NCBI RefSeq assembly: GCF_042263505.1 | Contig: NZ_JBHKFI010000006.1 | Location: 141,458-205,457 of the forward strand | DNA length: 64,000 nt | Source of the DNA: Bacillus_BE sp042263505 | GTDB lineage: Bacteria > Bacillota > Bacilli > Bacillales > Cytobacillaceae | Direction of reading: 5' to 3' | Part shown: in pieces, positions 35,476 to 42,384 of the stretch | Numbering within the stretch: the stretch's first letter is position 1 | Layout: each line of letters begins with the position of its first letter | Program-made: the position numbers and the translations under genes | Notes under the pieces: model-generated | What the model saw: the letters and a program-made list of their open reading frames with translations, nothing else | Database searches by the model: none | What the model was told of the DNA's origin: nothing

Positions 35476-36738
35476 TTATTCCGCTTTTGTTGCCTCTTCA
35501 ATCTTTTTAGCAACATCTTCTAAGCCAGTACCAGAGCTTAAATATTTGTGAGCATTAACTTGGATCGTATCAGAGACTTTTGAATAATCAGGTGATACTG
35601 GACGGGCGATTGTTTCTTTAAGAGCATTTTGGAATCCTGTATAGCCTAACATTGCATTAGCTGCTTTTACTTCATCATTTGTTAAGAGAGCATTGTAACC
35701 AGGTAAATATCCACCTTGAGTAGACATAATTTTTTGTCCTTCTTCACCAGCAGCAAATTTGATGAATTCCCAAGCTCCTTCTGCATTTTTAGAAGCCTTG
35801 TTGATGCTTAGTAACCAACCACCAACTGCACCGCCATTTGGAAGTGGAGCAATGCCTACATTATCAACAGAAACCGTTACGCCATCTTCTTTTCCTTTAA
35901 TACGTCCAAAGGCATATGGCCAGTTACGGGCAAACACGGCTTTTCCTTGTTCAAATGCAGTATGAGTTTCTCCTTCCATATAGTTTAAGATGTTCTTAGG
36001 TGTGAATTTCGCGGTTGCAAATTTACGCATCATTTCAAGTCCACCAGTTACATCTTTATAGGAGTTAGTGAACTCAGTAAGGTTAACCGTCAAGCCTTCA
36101 TATTGTTTTGATTGATAAGCAAATCCAATATTGGTATTGTTTTTGCCGGTATATTTTTGAGCCATTGCATATAAGTCATCATAAGTATAATCTCCGCTTT
36201 CAAGTTTTGCTGCATCTTCCTTGCTAACGATGTCTTTGCGGAAATATAATAGACCTAAGTCAGGGAAGAATGGAAGCGTATATTGTTTACCTTTATAGTT
36301 TCCTGAGGCCATAGACCCAGCATTATAATCTTCTTTTTGCAATGAATCTTTTTGCATGTTGACATCAATTGGACTTAAATAGCCTGCACCTGCAAATTCA
36401 CCAGCCCAGACAACATCAAGTGACATGACATCATATTCACTGGAACCGCTGGATAAAGAGTTTAATAGCTGATCATGCATTTGTGCAGAGTCATTGGTCA
36501 TTTCAACCCATTTAACATCATATTTTTTGTTTTCTTTATTAAATTGATCAATTAATGCTTTTGTAGCAGGAGTATTATCATTTTGAGCTGCAAATTTTAA
36601 AACAATTTGTTCTGAAGTCTTTGTATCTTTTGAACTGGTGTCTTTCGATTTGTCACTACCCGAGTCACTGTTACATCCGACTAAGGCTAAACTAGAAACT
36701 AATGATAGCGCTATCAATTTTGTTTTAAAACTTTTCAT
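35476..36738 (-). CDS. Carbohydrate ABC transporter substrate-binding lipoprotein
   Basis: The 420-residue protein has a lipoprotein signal (positively charged start, hydrophobic core, lipobox LALVGC with Cys22) followed by a Ser/Asp/Lys-rich linker. The mature part resembles family-1 solute-binding proteins: VLKFAAQNDNTPATKALIDQFNKENKKYDVKWVEM-type start (first ~20 of these residues are the conserved edge strand), DVMSLDVVWAGEFAGAGYLSP and GGWLLSINKASKNAEGAWEF. AAAGGGAGG precedes the ATG. It heads the importer operon and is divergent from the AraC regulator gene, 113 bp away. Confidence 0.9.
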   Translation of the reverse strand: MKSFKTKLIALSLVSSLALVGCNSDSGSDKSKDTSSKDTKTSEQIVLKFAAQNDNTPATKALIDQFNKENKKYDVKWVEMTNDSAQMHDQLLNSLSSGSSEYDVMSLDVVWAGEFAGAGYLSPIDVNMQKDSLQKEDYNAGSMASGNYKGKQYTLPFFPDLGLLYFRKDIVSKEDAAKLESGDYTYDDLYAMAQKYTGKNNTNIGFAYQSKQYEGLTVNLTEFTNSYKDVTGGLEMMRKFATAKFTPKNILNYMEGETHTAFEQGKAVFARNWPYAFGRIKGKEDGVTVSVDNVGIAPLPNGGAVGGWLLSINKASKNAEGAWEFIKFAAGEEGQKIMSTQGGYLPGYNALLTNDEVKAANAMLGYTGFQNALKETIARPVSPDYSKVSDTIQVNAHKYLSSGTGLEDVAKKIEEATKAE

Positions 36739-36851
36739 TTTTAGTTCCTCCCTTTTTATAACATGTCTTTATTTTAATGGTAAAATAATGACAGTTATAT
36801 TAAAAATATTAAGTTTTTATTAATTATTTTATATAAATGAGGTCATTTTTT

Positions 36852-37631
36852 ATGAAAACGATTGATTCAAGTCATCATAAAAGCATGATAAAGAAATTTT
36901 TGGAAATCAGAACCGCCAATCAAAATAATTTCTACTTTCATCCTTCCTTTACATTAGAACAGAAATTATTAAATAGCATTTCCAAGGGTGAACAAGAGGA
37001 AGCAGAACGGGTACTAAGAGAAATCAATAATTTAGAGCGTCCCGTTCTTGCAAAAGATACAAGAAGGTCTTTAAAAAATTCCCTTATCTGCTCTTGCACT
37101 TTATTTACAAGGGCAATCATCTATGGCGGAGTCGATCCTGAAACGGCATTCAATTTAAGCGATGCTTTTATACAGAAAATCGAGGAAACCGATATTCTCA
37201 ATGAGATTAGAGAGCTTGAATACAATATGCTCTATACTTTTATTAAAACCTTAAAAAATGAACAAAAAACCACCTATCAATATGTTGTAAATAAGGCAAT
37301 TTCATTTATTCATCATGAAATTTTGAATGATCTTTCATTAGAGAAGATCGCTTCCCACTTAAAAATACACCCAAGTTATTTGTCACAAGTTTTTAAAAAT
37401 GAAGTGGGTCTAAGTGTGACAGAATATATAAATAAAAAACGAATTGAAGATTCAAAATATTTTTTAATTCTTGATTCCTTACCTATTTCTGATATCGCAA
37501 ACCTTTTTAAATTTTGTAATCAAAGCTATTATACCTCCTTATTTAAAAAGTACTGTGGAATCACACCAAAGCAGTATCGAGTGCAATATAGCGACACCGC
37601 CAATTCAACTGGTACTTTCCTATATAAATAG
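36852..37631 (+). CDS. AraC-family transcriptional regulator
   Basis: The ~259-residue protein has a C-terminal double helix-turn-helix domain: LSLEKIASHLKIHPSYLSQVF, then ISDIANLFKFCNQSYYTSLF and KKYCGITPKQYR. The N-terminal part (ISKGEQEEAERVLREI...) resembles the helical middle region of YesN/YesS-type regulators but lacks a receiver or membrane sensor. GAGGT lies 8 bp before the ATG at 36852. Placed divergently from the sugar importer and phosphorylase operon, it most likely controls it; the inducer is unknown. Confidence 0.88.
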   Translation: MKTIDSSHHKSMIKKFLEIRTANQNNFYFHPSFTLEQKLLNSISKGEQEEAERVLREINNLERPVLAKDTRRSLKNSLICSCTLFTRAIIYGGVDPETAFNLSDAFIQKIEETDILNEIRELEYNMLYTFIKTLKNEQKTTYQYVVNKAISFIHHEILNDLSLEKIASHLKIHPSYLSQVFKNEVGLSVTEYINKKRIEDSKYFLILDSLPISDIANLFKFCNQSYYTSLFKKYCGITPKQYRVQYSDTANSTGTFLYK

Positions 37632-37643
37632 ATCATAAGAATC

Positions 37644-37675
37644 AAAACCATCGTGAACTGGTGGTTTTGGTTTTT
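37644..37675 (+). terminator. Probable terminator after the AraC gene
   Basis: AAAACCA (37644-37650) pairs with TGGTTTT (37662-37668), followed by GGTTTTTAG. Short stem. Confidence 0.55.
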
Positions 37676-37875
37676 AGTCAGAGAATGCAATATCAATATA
37701 TTGTCTGATCTTATAGAAAGGCTCTTTACGTAAACTTTGATGCTTTTGGTATAATATAGTTCAATAACTATAATCTTTGGGAAAACAGCGAATAGAAAAA
37801 TTAACGTATGCGTTTTCAAACAAACTCATCCTATAATTTAGCAAAAATATTCATCGTACAAGATTTTCTCTTGAT

Positions 37876-38373
37876 TTACTTAAGCTGATTAATTTTCTGC
37901 TTGATTTCTTCAATTTGTCTTATATGCCGTTGCTCGTGATAGCCGATAAATTCAACCACTTGCTTTAAGTTTAGCTGTCCAAAGGCAGGGTGTGGAATCG
38001 CTTTTTGTTTAAGGGACGATTCATCCGCATTACGAACCACTTCTATCAAAGCCTGGCGTGACTTTGATAATTTATTCACGACCTCTTCAAATGAATAAAA
38101 TCGATCTTTAGGCTCAAGAAAAGACGGAGCCTTTAATTTTTTCTTTCTAATCACAGTTAAATGAACAGGCTTGTCTTCCACAGTAACTAATGAGCCGCCT
38201 TCAAGCTGATCTTTTATCGATCTTGTCATGACCCGCTCTAATAAAAATAAATGCATGAAGATCTGAGCTATACTCCAGTCCTCCACTTCCACCTTTACAT
38301 TAAACTCCTGGTCGGTTAATCCCTGTATGCTAAGCAATAATTCTTCTCTCACATTCTGGATCTTTTCTATCAT
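37876..38373 (-). CDS. DinB family protein
   Basis: The 165-residue four-helix-bundle protein has the three metal-ligand histidines of the DinB/YfiT superfamily: one in IAQIFMHLFLLER near residue 43 and two in IGYHEQRHIRQIEEIK near the end. Family members include metal-dependent thiol transferases such as bacillithiol S-transferases, but the exact role is open. GGAGGTGG lies 6-9 bp before the ATG at 38373. It appears monocistronic; about 280 bp of gene-free DNA lies upstream of it. Confidence 0.85.
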   Translation of the reverse strand: MIEKIQNVREELLLSIQGLTDQEFNVKVEVEDWSIAQIFMHLFLLERVMTRSIKDQLEGGSLVTVEDKPVHLTVIRKKKLKAPSFLEPKDRFYSFEEVVNKLSKSRQALIEVVRNADESSLKQKAIPHPAFGQLNLKQVVEFIGYHEQRHIRQIEEIKQKINQLK

Positions 38374-38652
38374 ATACAACCACCTCCAAAATAGCCTTTC
38401 GTATAAATGTATGCAGGTTAAATTGATTTTTTCTTAATAAAAAAGAACCAGACTAACATTTATAGGTTTCAGGAAGAAATAATATTTACTCTGTTGTGGT
38501 TTGAAAAATGAAATCCAGTAATGTTTTTGCTATATTTCACAGCATTTTTTCCTTGCGCGCAAAAATATTCAATTGGGTACTTGAGGAGTAAACCTATATC
38601 ATAAAAAAAATAATCTCCCTTGAGACAGTATCAACCAAAGAAAAAACACACG

Positions 38653-38697
38653 AATACAAAAAAGCCACTTCCCCAAATAATAGAGGAAGTGGCTTTG
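38653..38697 (-). terminator. Rho-independent terminator after thiT
   Basis: AAAGCCACTTCC (38661-38672) pairs with GGAAGTGGCTTT (38685-38696); on the minus strand TTTTTTGTATT follows. Confidence 0.88.
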
Positions 38698-38704
38698 ACT
38701 CACT

Positions 38705-39304
38705 TTATGACGCATGGCGATTAGATGTTTCTATTGGAAGTGCCTTTCTAATAAAAAGTCTTGAAGCAGAAGGAACAAGAATCACAAGGATAATAGAACA
38801 AAAAATTGCTGCACCAAGACCTGTTCCACCATTAACAATAAATGAGTACCATACTGGATTCATGCCTTTTGGCGCATATTGACCCCAGTAAATAAAACCA
38901 GCAAGAAAATGCCAAAAGTAACGAGCATAGCTGCCGACAAATGTCGCCGCAATCACATAGAGAACGAGGCGCTTTTTATCTTGATTGCGAATCGCATTTT
39001 GAATTGGCAGATAAAATAAACCGGCTGCCCCAATACAGGCAAATGCAATAAAATATTCAATAATCAGCTGCAAGGCTGAAAGCGGCTGAACATCCCCAAC
39101 GGCAATTTGCAGTAATCCCCACAAAAACCCTGATAGAAAGCTAACCTTCACGCCCCAGCGAAAGGCGATGATCAGTATCGGCACCATTGCAAATGAAATG
39201 GATACAGCTGGTGTCAATTTAATAGATGGTAATAAATCGAGAATGAGTGCAAACGCTGCGAAAAAGGCTGCTTCAATCATGGCAATCAAGCTCAATTTCT
39301 TCAT
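38705..39304 (-). CDS. thiT: Thiamine ECF transporter S component ThiT (YuaJ)
   Basis: ThiT binds thiamine with high affinity in the membrane and works with the shared ECF module. The 199 residues form about six helices. Conserved features are EAAFFAAFALILDLLPSIKLTPAVSISF-like helix 1 (first part EAAFFAAFALILD), FRWGVKVSFLSGFLWGLLQ and the thiamine-contact segment YARYFWHFLAGFIYWGQYAP near residue 125-145. The gene follows a TPP riboswitch by 80 bp, which independently supports thiamine as substrate. Its ribosome site AAGGGGAGA lies 6 bp before the ATG inside a hairpin. A terminator follows the gene. Confidence 0.95.
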   Translation of the reverse strand: MKKLSLIAMIEAAFFAAFALILDLLPSIKLTPAVSISFAMVPILIIAFRWGVKVSFLSGFLWGLLQIAVGDVQPLSALQLIIEYFIAFACIGAAGLFYLPIQNAIRNQDKKRLVLYVIAATFVGSYARYFWHFLAGFIYWGQYAPKGMNPVWYSFIVNGGTGLGAAIFCSIILVILVPSASRLFIRKALPIETSNRHAS

Positions 39305-39310
39305 AAAAAA

Positions 39311-39348
39311 TCTCCCCTTTTTGTTTTCAACGAAACCTCAAGGGGAGA
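39311..39348 (-). promoter_or_regulatory. Expression platform: hairpin hiding the thiT ribosome binding site
   Basis: On the minus strand UCUCCCCUU (39348-39340) pairs perfectly with AAGGGGAGA (39319-39311), the ribosome site of thiT, and a U6 run follows directly before AUG. It can therefore block translation and may also act as a terminator. The same UCUCCCCUU can pair with AAGGGGAGC at the 5' edge of the TPP aptamer (39466-39459), giving a mutually exclusive ON structure. Confidence 0.75.
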
Positions 39349-39383
39349 ATAATCTGCAAAACAAATAAACAAATGCAAACAAT

Positions 39384-39470
39384 CCACATCCCTGCGCTAG
39401 CATTATCTAACAGGTTCATAGGGTCTGAACAGTCAAGCCGTTCACTCTCAGCAATTCGCTCCCCTTGTGG
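39384..39470 (-). promoter_or_regulatory. TPP riboswitch aptamer (THI element)
   Basis: The minus strand shows the THI-box landmarks in order: closing stem CCACA/UGUGG (39470-39466 with 39388-39384), AGGGGAGC, GCUGAGAG, the ACCCU segment, GAACCUGUUAGAUAAUGCUAGCGCAGGGA split over the conserved core (GAACCUG, then GAUAAUGC, then GCGCAGGGA). TPP binding is expected to lower thiT expression. High confidence from the fully conserved core. Confidence 0.97.
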
Positions 39471-39576
39471 TTACGTTATTATGTTAATAAATACATTATA
39501 TACCAACGCAAATTCATTTAAAAGGATAAATTTTAGGTTTCATGGTTTCAGCCAATCCATAAATAAAAGATCTTAA

Positions 39577-39705
39577 TTACCAATCTTGAGTTTTTTCTAA
39601 CAATTGATCAATTTCAAAGGTCAACAACATACCGTGAATATTTTCATCTTCTAAATCCATTGTCGACTCTAATAGTTTATCAATATCCGTATTGATTATT
39701 TCCAT
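39577..39705 (-). CDS. Small acidic hypothetical protein, 42 aa
   Basis: The frame starts MEIINTDIDKLLESTMDLED and ends LLEKTQDW. GGGGA lies 7 bp before the ATG, and the run is uninterrupted in an otherwise empty stretch. Two similar short amphipathic helices are suggested (DIDKLLEST and EIDQLLEKT), which could form a hairpin, as in small regulators such as Spo0E-like or Sda-like proteins, but no family motif is present. It stands between the TPP riboswitch and brfA, on the minus strand. Confidence 0.5.
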   Translation of the reverse strand: MEIINTDIDKLLESTMDLEDENIHGMLLTFEIDQLLEKTQDW

Positions 39706-39950
39706 TATTATTTCCCCATCTCTTAAAACAAGTTTTTCAATCTATGATTTCACTTTGATTATAGAAACTATCTGACGATTATATAATATACTTCGAGCTT
39801 CTCTATATCTTTTTTGGGGGTTCACTTAATAATGAGGAAAACATCAGGTCAAGAGTTGCGTTTAGTATAAGTCAATATCGATACTAAAACTTCTCATTTG
39901 CAAATGATTCCTTTATAATAAAAGAAAAAATGGAAATAGGGGGTCATCTC

Positions 39951-40160
39951 ATGGCTAAATCACAAGCAAAGAAGCTAAGAGCCAAACTGGTTCGAGAAGG
40001 GAAAAGAAATCCGGCTGACAACCGCAGTCCTTTTGTTTACACAGATATGCGAACAAGGAAAACTAAAACGAAAAAAGATTATTTATATCAAAAAAAACAC
40101 AAGAATCATCTAACGGATAACGTAAAAGATGGTTCTTGTGTTTTTTATTGTTATGGTTGA
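39951..40160 (+). CDS. brfA: BrfA-type alternative ribosome-rescue factor (YqkK)
   Basis: BrfA frees ribosomes stalled on mRNAs without stop codons by recruiting RF2, as a backup for tmRNA. The 69-residue basic protein opens MAKSQAKKLRAKLVREGKR, followed by NPADNRSPF and MRTRKTKTKKDYLYQ, matching B. subtilis YqkK/BrfA as I recall it. AGGGGGT lies before the ATG at 39951. Strikingly, a strong Rho-independent terminator (40092-40146) lies inside the reading frame, before the stop at 40158. Most transcripts would therefore end without a stop codon. This is the known arrangement that makes brfA mRNA a tmRNA target, so the protein appears only when tmRNA fails. The terminator independently supports the call. 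Confidence 0.88.
   Translation: MAKSQAKKLRAKLVREGKRNPADNRSPFVYTDMRTRKTKTKKDYLYQKKHKNHLTDNVKDGSCVFYCYG
40092..40146. terminator. In-frame terminator within brfA, also terminator of the convergent hydrolase gene
   Basis: AAAAACACAAGAA and TTCTTGTGTTTTT form a 13-bp stem extended by ATCT/AGAT across a short internal mismatch, with T6 on the plus strand and A-rich sequence on the other. It sits 12-66 bp before the brfA stop codon and directly after the convergent hydrolase stop at 40151. Confidence 0.88.
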
Positions 40161-40969
40161 ATGTTGCGAAAGGAATTTGTTGCAATCTGTTGCTGCCTAG
40201 ATAACCATTCTTTTGTAATATGAAGGAGTTCAACAAAATGTCCCCCATCAGAAAAAATATGGTTAGCCCCTTTTATCTCTTTTCTAATAACGGTTCCTTT
40301 CTCTCTATTTAAAAAGGATTGCTCGTATTTGGCACAGTAAGTAACAGGAATTTCCTCATCTGCCGTTCCATGAATAAGCAAAACATTTCCACTATATCCC
40401 TTTAGCTCAAAAAGGGGATGATATTTCTTCAATGATTGAAAATAGGAGTTTGTAAAATCATATCCTAAATAATTAATTTTATCCTTTGTTTCTAATGAGT
40501 CAACGTTCTTTTTCCCAATAATTAGTTCAATATCTTCAAAAGGTTGGCCTACTGCAGACCAAAGAATAAGATTTCTAATATTATTATCATGAATTGCCGT
40601 TAATAGCGCAGTTGCGCCGCCCAAGCTATGCCCTAATAGTGTTATATTGTCTTGTTCAATAAATGAAAGCGCACGTGCATATTGAATCACTGCTTGAGTT
40701 TGCTCAATCATCCCCGAAAGTCCGATTCCACCGTAAATTCCTGTGCTTTCCCCACATCCTGCATAATCAAAGCGAATTACAATGAACCCATCACGAACTA
40801 GCTCGTCTGCAGTCTTGACAAATAATCGATTCACACCAATTCGACTTCCAATAAAGCCATGACAGATAATAATCAGTGGATACCGTAGAAATGGGTTAAA
40901 ATCATTTGGAAAATCCATCGATGCCATTAATTCTTCTTTTTCCCATTGAACATGAAAATGTTTACTCAT
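40151..40969 (-). CDS. Alpha/beta hydrolase (cytoplasmic serine esterase type)
   Basis: The 272-residue protein has an oxyanion-hole motif IIICHGFIGSRIG, FDYAGCGES, the nucleophile GHSLGGATALL, the acid in HGTADEEIP and the histidine in GANHIFSDG. No signal peptide is seen. AAAGGGGAAT precedes the ATG. It begins 4 bp after a small FbpA-like gene, and the pair follows a SAM-I riboswitch. That implies a role tied to methionine, SAM or sulfur supply; the substrate is unknown. Homoserine acetyltransferases share the fold but have other motifs, so MetX is unlikely. Confidence 0.88.
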   Translation of the reverse strand: MSKHFHVQWEKEELMASMDFPNDFNPFLRYPLIIICHGFIGSRIGVNRLFVKTADELVRDGFIVIRFDYAGCGESTGIYGGIGLSGMIEQTQAVIQYARALSFIEQDNITLLGHSLGGATALLTAIHDNNIRNLILWSAVGQPFEDIELIIGKKNVDSLETKDKINYLGYDFTNSYFQSLKKYHPLFELKGYSGNVLLIHGTADEEIPVTYCAKYEQSFLNREKGTVIRKEIKGANHIFSDGGHFVELLHITKEWLSRQQQIATNSFRNIQP

Positions 40970-40973
40970 TCAC

Positions 40974-41141
40974 TTATTCCCCTTTTTGTATTTGAATAAA
41001 TTTCTCCTTAAGTTTAATTTCATGATACACACTCTCTAAATCAGACAATGAAAGCTCAAATAGGTGTCGGTTTCCCTTTTTGTAAACACCTGATAGAAGG
41101 AGTTCGTGTATCAGCTGATCTTTTCGTTGTAATTCTTCCAA
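40974..41141 (-). CDS. Small FbpA-family-like protein, 55 aa
   Basis: Starting at TTG 41141 behind AAAGGAGGAAGAAGGACG, the frame reads MEELQRKDQLIHELLLSGVY (first residue Met by initiation), then KKGNRHLFELSLSDLESVYHE. This is the pattern I recall for the Fur-regulated basic protein A family: KKEQLI-x-ELL-x-x-G-IYK-x-x-x-R-L-x-ELSL-x-EL. Despite the family name, an S-box leader lies upstream and no Fur box was noticed. The protein is hydrophilic with no cysteine. It is coupled to the downstream hydrolase gene (4 bp). Confidence 0.65.
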   Translation of the reverse strand: MEELQRKDQLIHELLLSGVYKKGNRHLFELSLSDLESVYHEIKLKEKFIQIQKGE

Positions 41142-41199
41142 CGTCCTTCTTCCTCCTTTATTCCGATTAATCCTATATGTTTAATGATTTAGAAGGTAT

Positions 41200-41242
41200 A
41201 AAAAAACCCCTTCTATTGTTTTCGAGAACCATAAGAAGAGGT
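41200..41242 (-). terminator. Riboswitch-controlled terminator of the S-box leader
   Basis: On the minus strand ACCTCTTCTTAT and ATAGAAGGGGT pair (with G-U pairs), followed by TTTTTTTAT. It lies just downstream of the SAM-I aptamer and 60 bp before the TTG start, the normal place for an S-box OFF terminator. Confidence 0.82.
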
Positions 41243-41264
41243 GATTATGTAATCTTTCGCTCAT

Positions 41265-41364
41265 CTTATCTCTCAAGCAATTGCTTGTTGGAATTGGCAC
41301 AGTTCTCGTAAAAGTCTGCTGCCGAGGCTTCAAAGGGCCAAATCCCTCCACCTCTCTCGATAAG
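41265..41364 (-). promoter_or_regulatory. SAM-I riboswitch (S-box) aptamer
   Basis: The minus strand reads CUUAUCGAGAGAGGUGGAG, GGA, UUGGCCC, UUUGAAGCCUCGGCAGCAG, a variable arm (AACUGUGCCAAUUCC) and GCUUGAGAGAUAAG. These are the S-box hallmarks: closing stem CUUAUC/GAUAAG, AGAGGUGGAGGGA, GCCCUUUGAAGCC and CGGCA. SAM binding is expected to terminate transcription before the FbpA-like and hydrolase genes. Confidence 0.97.
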
Positions 41365-41441
41365 AAGTATTCTTGAATGTTTGATTATTATATAATGTAA
41401 CGAAAATATATTCAAATGTCAAACAGTTTTCTTTGAATAGA

Positions 41442-41474
41442 GGAAAAAAGAAGTGAAAACACTTCTTTTTTCCA
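41442..41474 (-). terminator. Rho-independent terminator after the ypzG-like gene
   Basis: GGAAAAAAGAAGTG and CACTTCTTTTTTCC form a 14-bp stem with an AAAA loop, 13 bp after the stop codon on the minus strand. Confidence 0.85.
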
Positions 41475-41486
41475 GTCCTAGCATCC

Positions 41487-41639
41487 TTACCAACGGTGTG
41501 CTTTCGCATTGCTCCTCAGAATAATTGTATTATGTGTCACTTGCGTCTCACCGTTCACCTGTGACTTCGTTTTTTTTCGTCTCGTCCAAGTGTGGTGAAA
41601 TAGCTCTGAGTGGGGATCTAATTGATCTTTGTAGCTCAT
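41487..41639 (-). CDS. YpzG family small protein, 50 aa
   Basis: GAGGTGATTTG lies directly before the ATG at 41639. The protein opens MSYKDQLDPHSELFHHTW and contains TRRKKTKSQVNGETQVTHNT, resembling the small YpzG family of bacilli (core SQVNGETQ). Its function is unknown; it is hydrophilic and basic. The longer open frame to 41678 has no site. A terminator follows. Confidence 0.68.
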   Translation of the reverse strand: MSYKDQLDPHSELFHHTWTRRKKTKSQVNGETQVTHNTIILRSNAKAHRW

Positions 41640-41877
41640 CAAATCACCTCTTAGCAGGATACTTGATTGTGGAAACACTAATTATTAGTGCCCCATTAAA
41701 TAGTATTAGGAATAGATGGTGAAACCTTACAAGTTAAAATTAACCAATTATTAGGAATATTTTCCATAAATTTATTATATCAGTATATATTCCTACCCGT
41801 TTTTTCAAACATTTTCCTTGAATAAATGATAGTTTTTACTTATAATGAAATTACTTGTTTATAAAAGATGAAGAATT

Positions 41878-41895
41878 GCTCAGCAGGATAGAGCA
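41878..41895 (+). repeat. 18-nt copy of the tRNA-Arg D-arm
   Basis: GCTCAGCAGGATAGAGCA is identical to the D-arm region of the tRNA-Arg gene 150 bp downstream (42032-42049). The rest of a tRNA cloverleaf is not present. The following ~80 bp carry outer CGTCC/GGACG and inner CTGATC/GATCAG arms. It may be a tRNA fragment left by an integration or recombination event. Confidence 0.6.
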
Positions 41896-42022
41896 CGTCC
41901 GAATATGCTTCTTTGAAATTTGCTTCAGCGTACTGATCGAGCTGCTTCTTGCTTTTGCTTTCTGAGATCAGGACGACACTTATAATTGTGTGTTATACTT
42001 TAATTTCATATATTTAAACCAT

Positions 42023-42096
42023 GTCCCAGTAGCTCAGCAGGATAGAGCAACAGTTTCCTAAACTGTAGGTCGGAGGTTCGAATCCTCTCTGGGACG
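42023..42096 (+). tRNA. tRNA-Arg (anticodon CCT)
   Basis: The 74-nt cloverleaf is complete: acceptor GTCCCAG/CTGGGAC, D-arm AGCTCAGCAGGATAGAGCA, anticodon stem ACAGT/ACTGT with loop TTCCTAA (anticodon CCT, reading AGG), and T-arm GGAGGTTCGAATCCTCT, with G as discriminator base. CCA is not encoded. TATACT at 41994-41999 is a possible -10 box. A terminator follows, so it is a single-gene unit. Confidence 0.96.
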
Positions 42097-42101
42097 CTTT
42101 T

Positions 42102-42135
42102 AAATCCTTATATCTTTAAGGATTTTTTATTTTGC
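42102..42135 (+). terminator. Rho-independent terminator after tRNA-Arg
   Basis: AAATCCTTA and TTAAGGATTT form a stem followed by TTTATTTT. Confidence 0.8.
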
Positions 42136-42384
42136 CATATGCAGGATAATAAACATTTTACTAATTTTCCAATGGCCCATTTTCACTAAGCCTTTTAGTT
42201 TCAGCACCTTTTTGATAATAAAGCGATAGCAAAGAAGTAACGACTATTCATCGAACTTCCAATAAAGATTGTATCCAATTTATTATGATCGTATTATCCC
42301 AGAAATACTGTTGAAGCTAAGCAAAGACCTTACCTGTTTCAAATGGAAGACCTTAACTTCAATATACGAATCAATTACTTATAA

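Noticed and set aside
36837..36851. Upstream ATG of the AraC regulator
   Set aside because: The GAGGT ribosome site lies between this ATG and the next one at 36852, so translation should begin at the latter.
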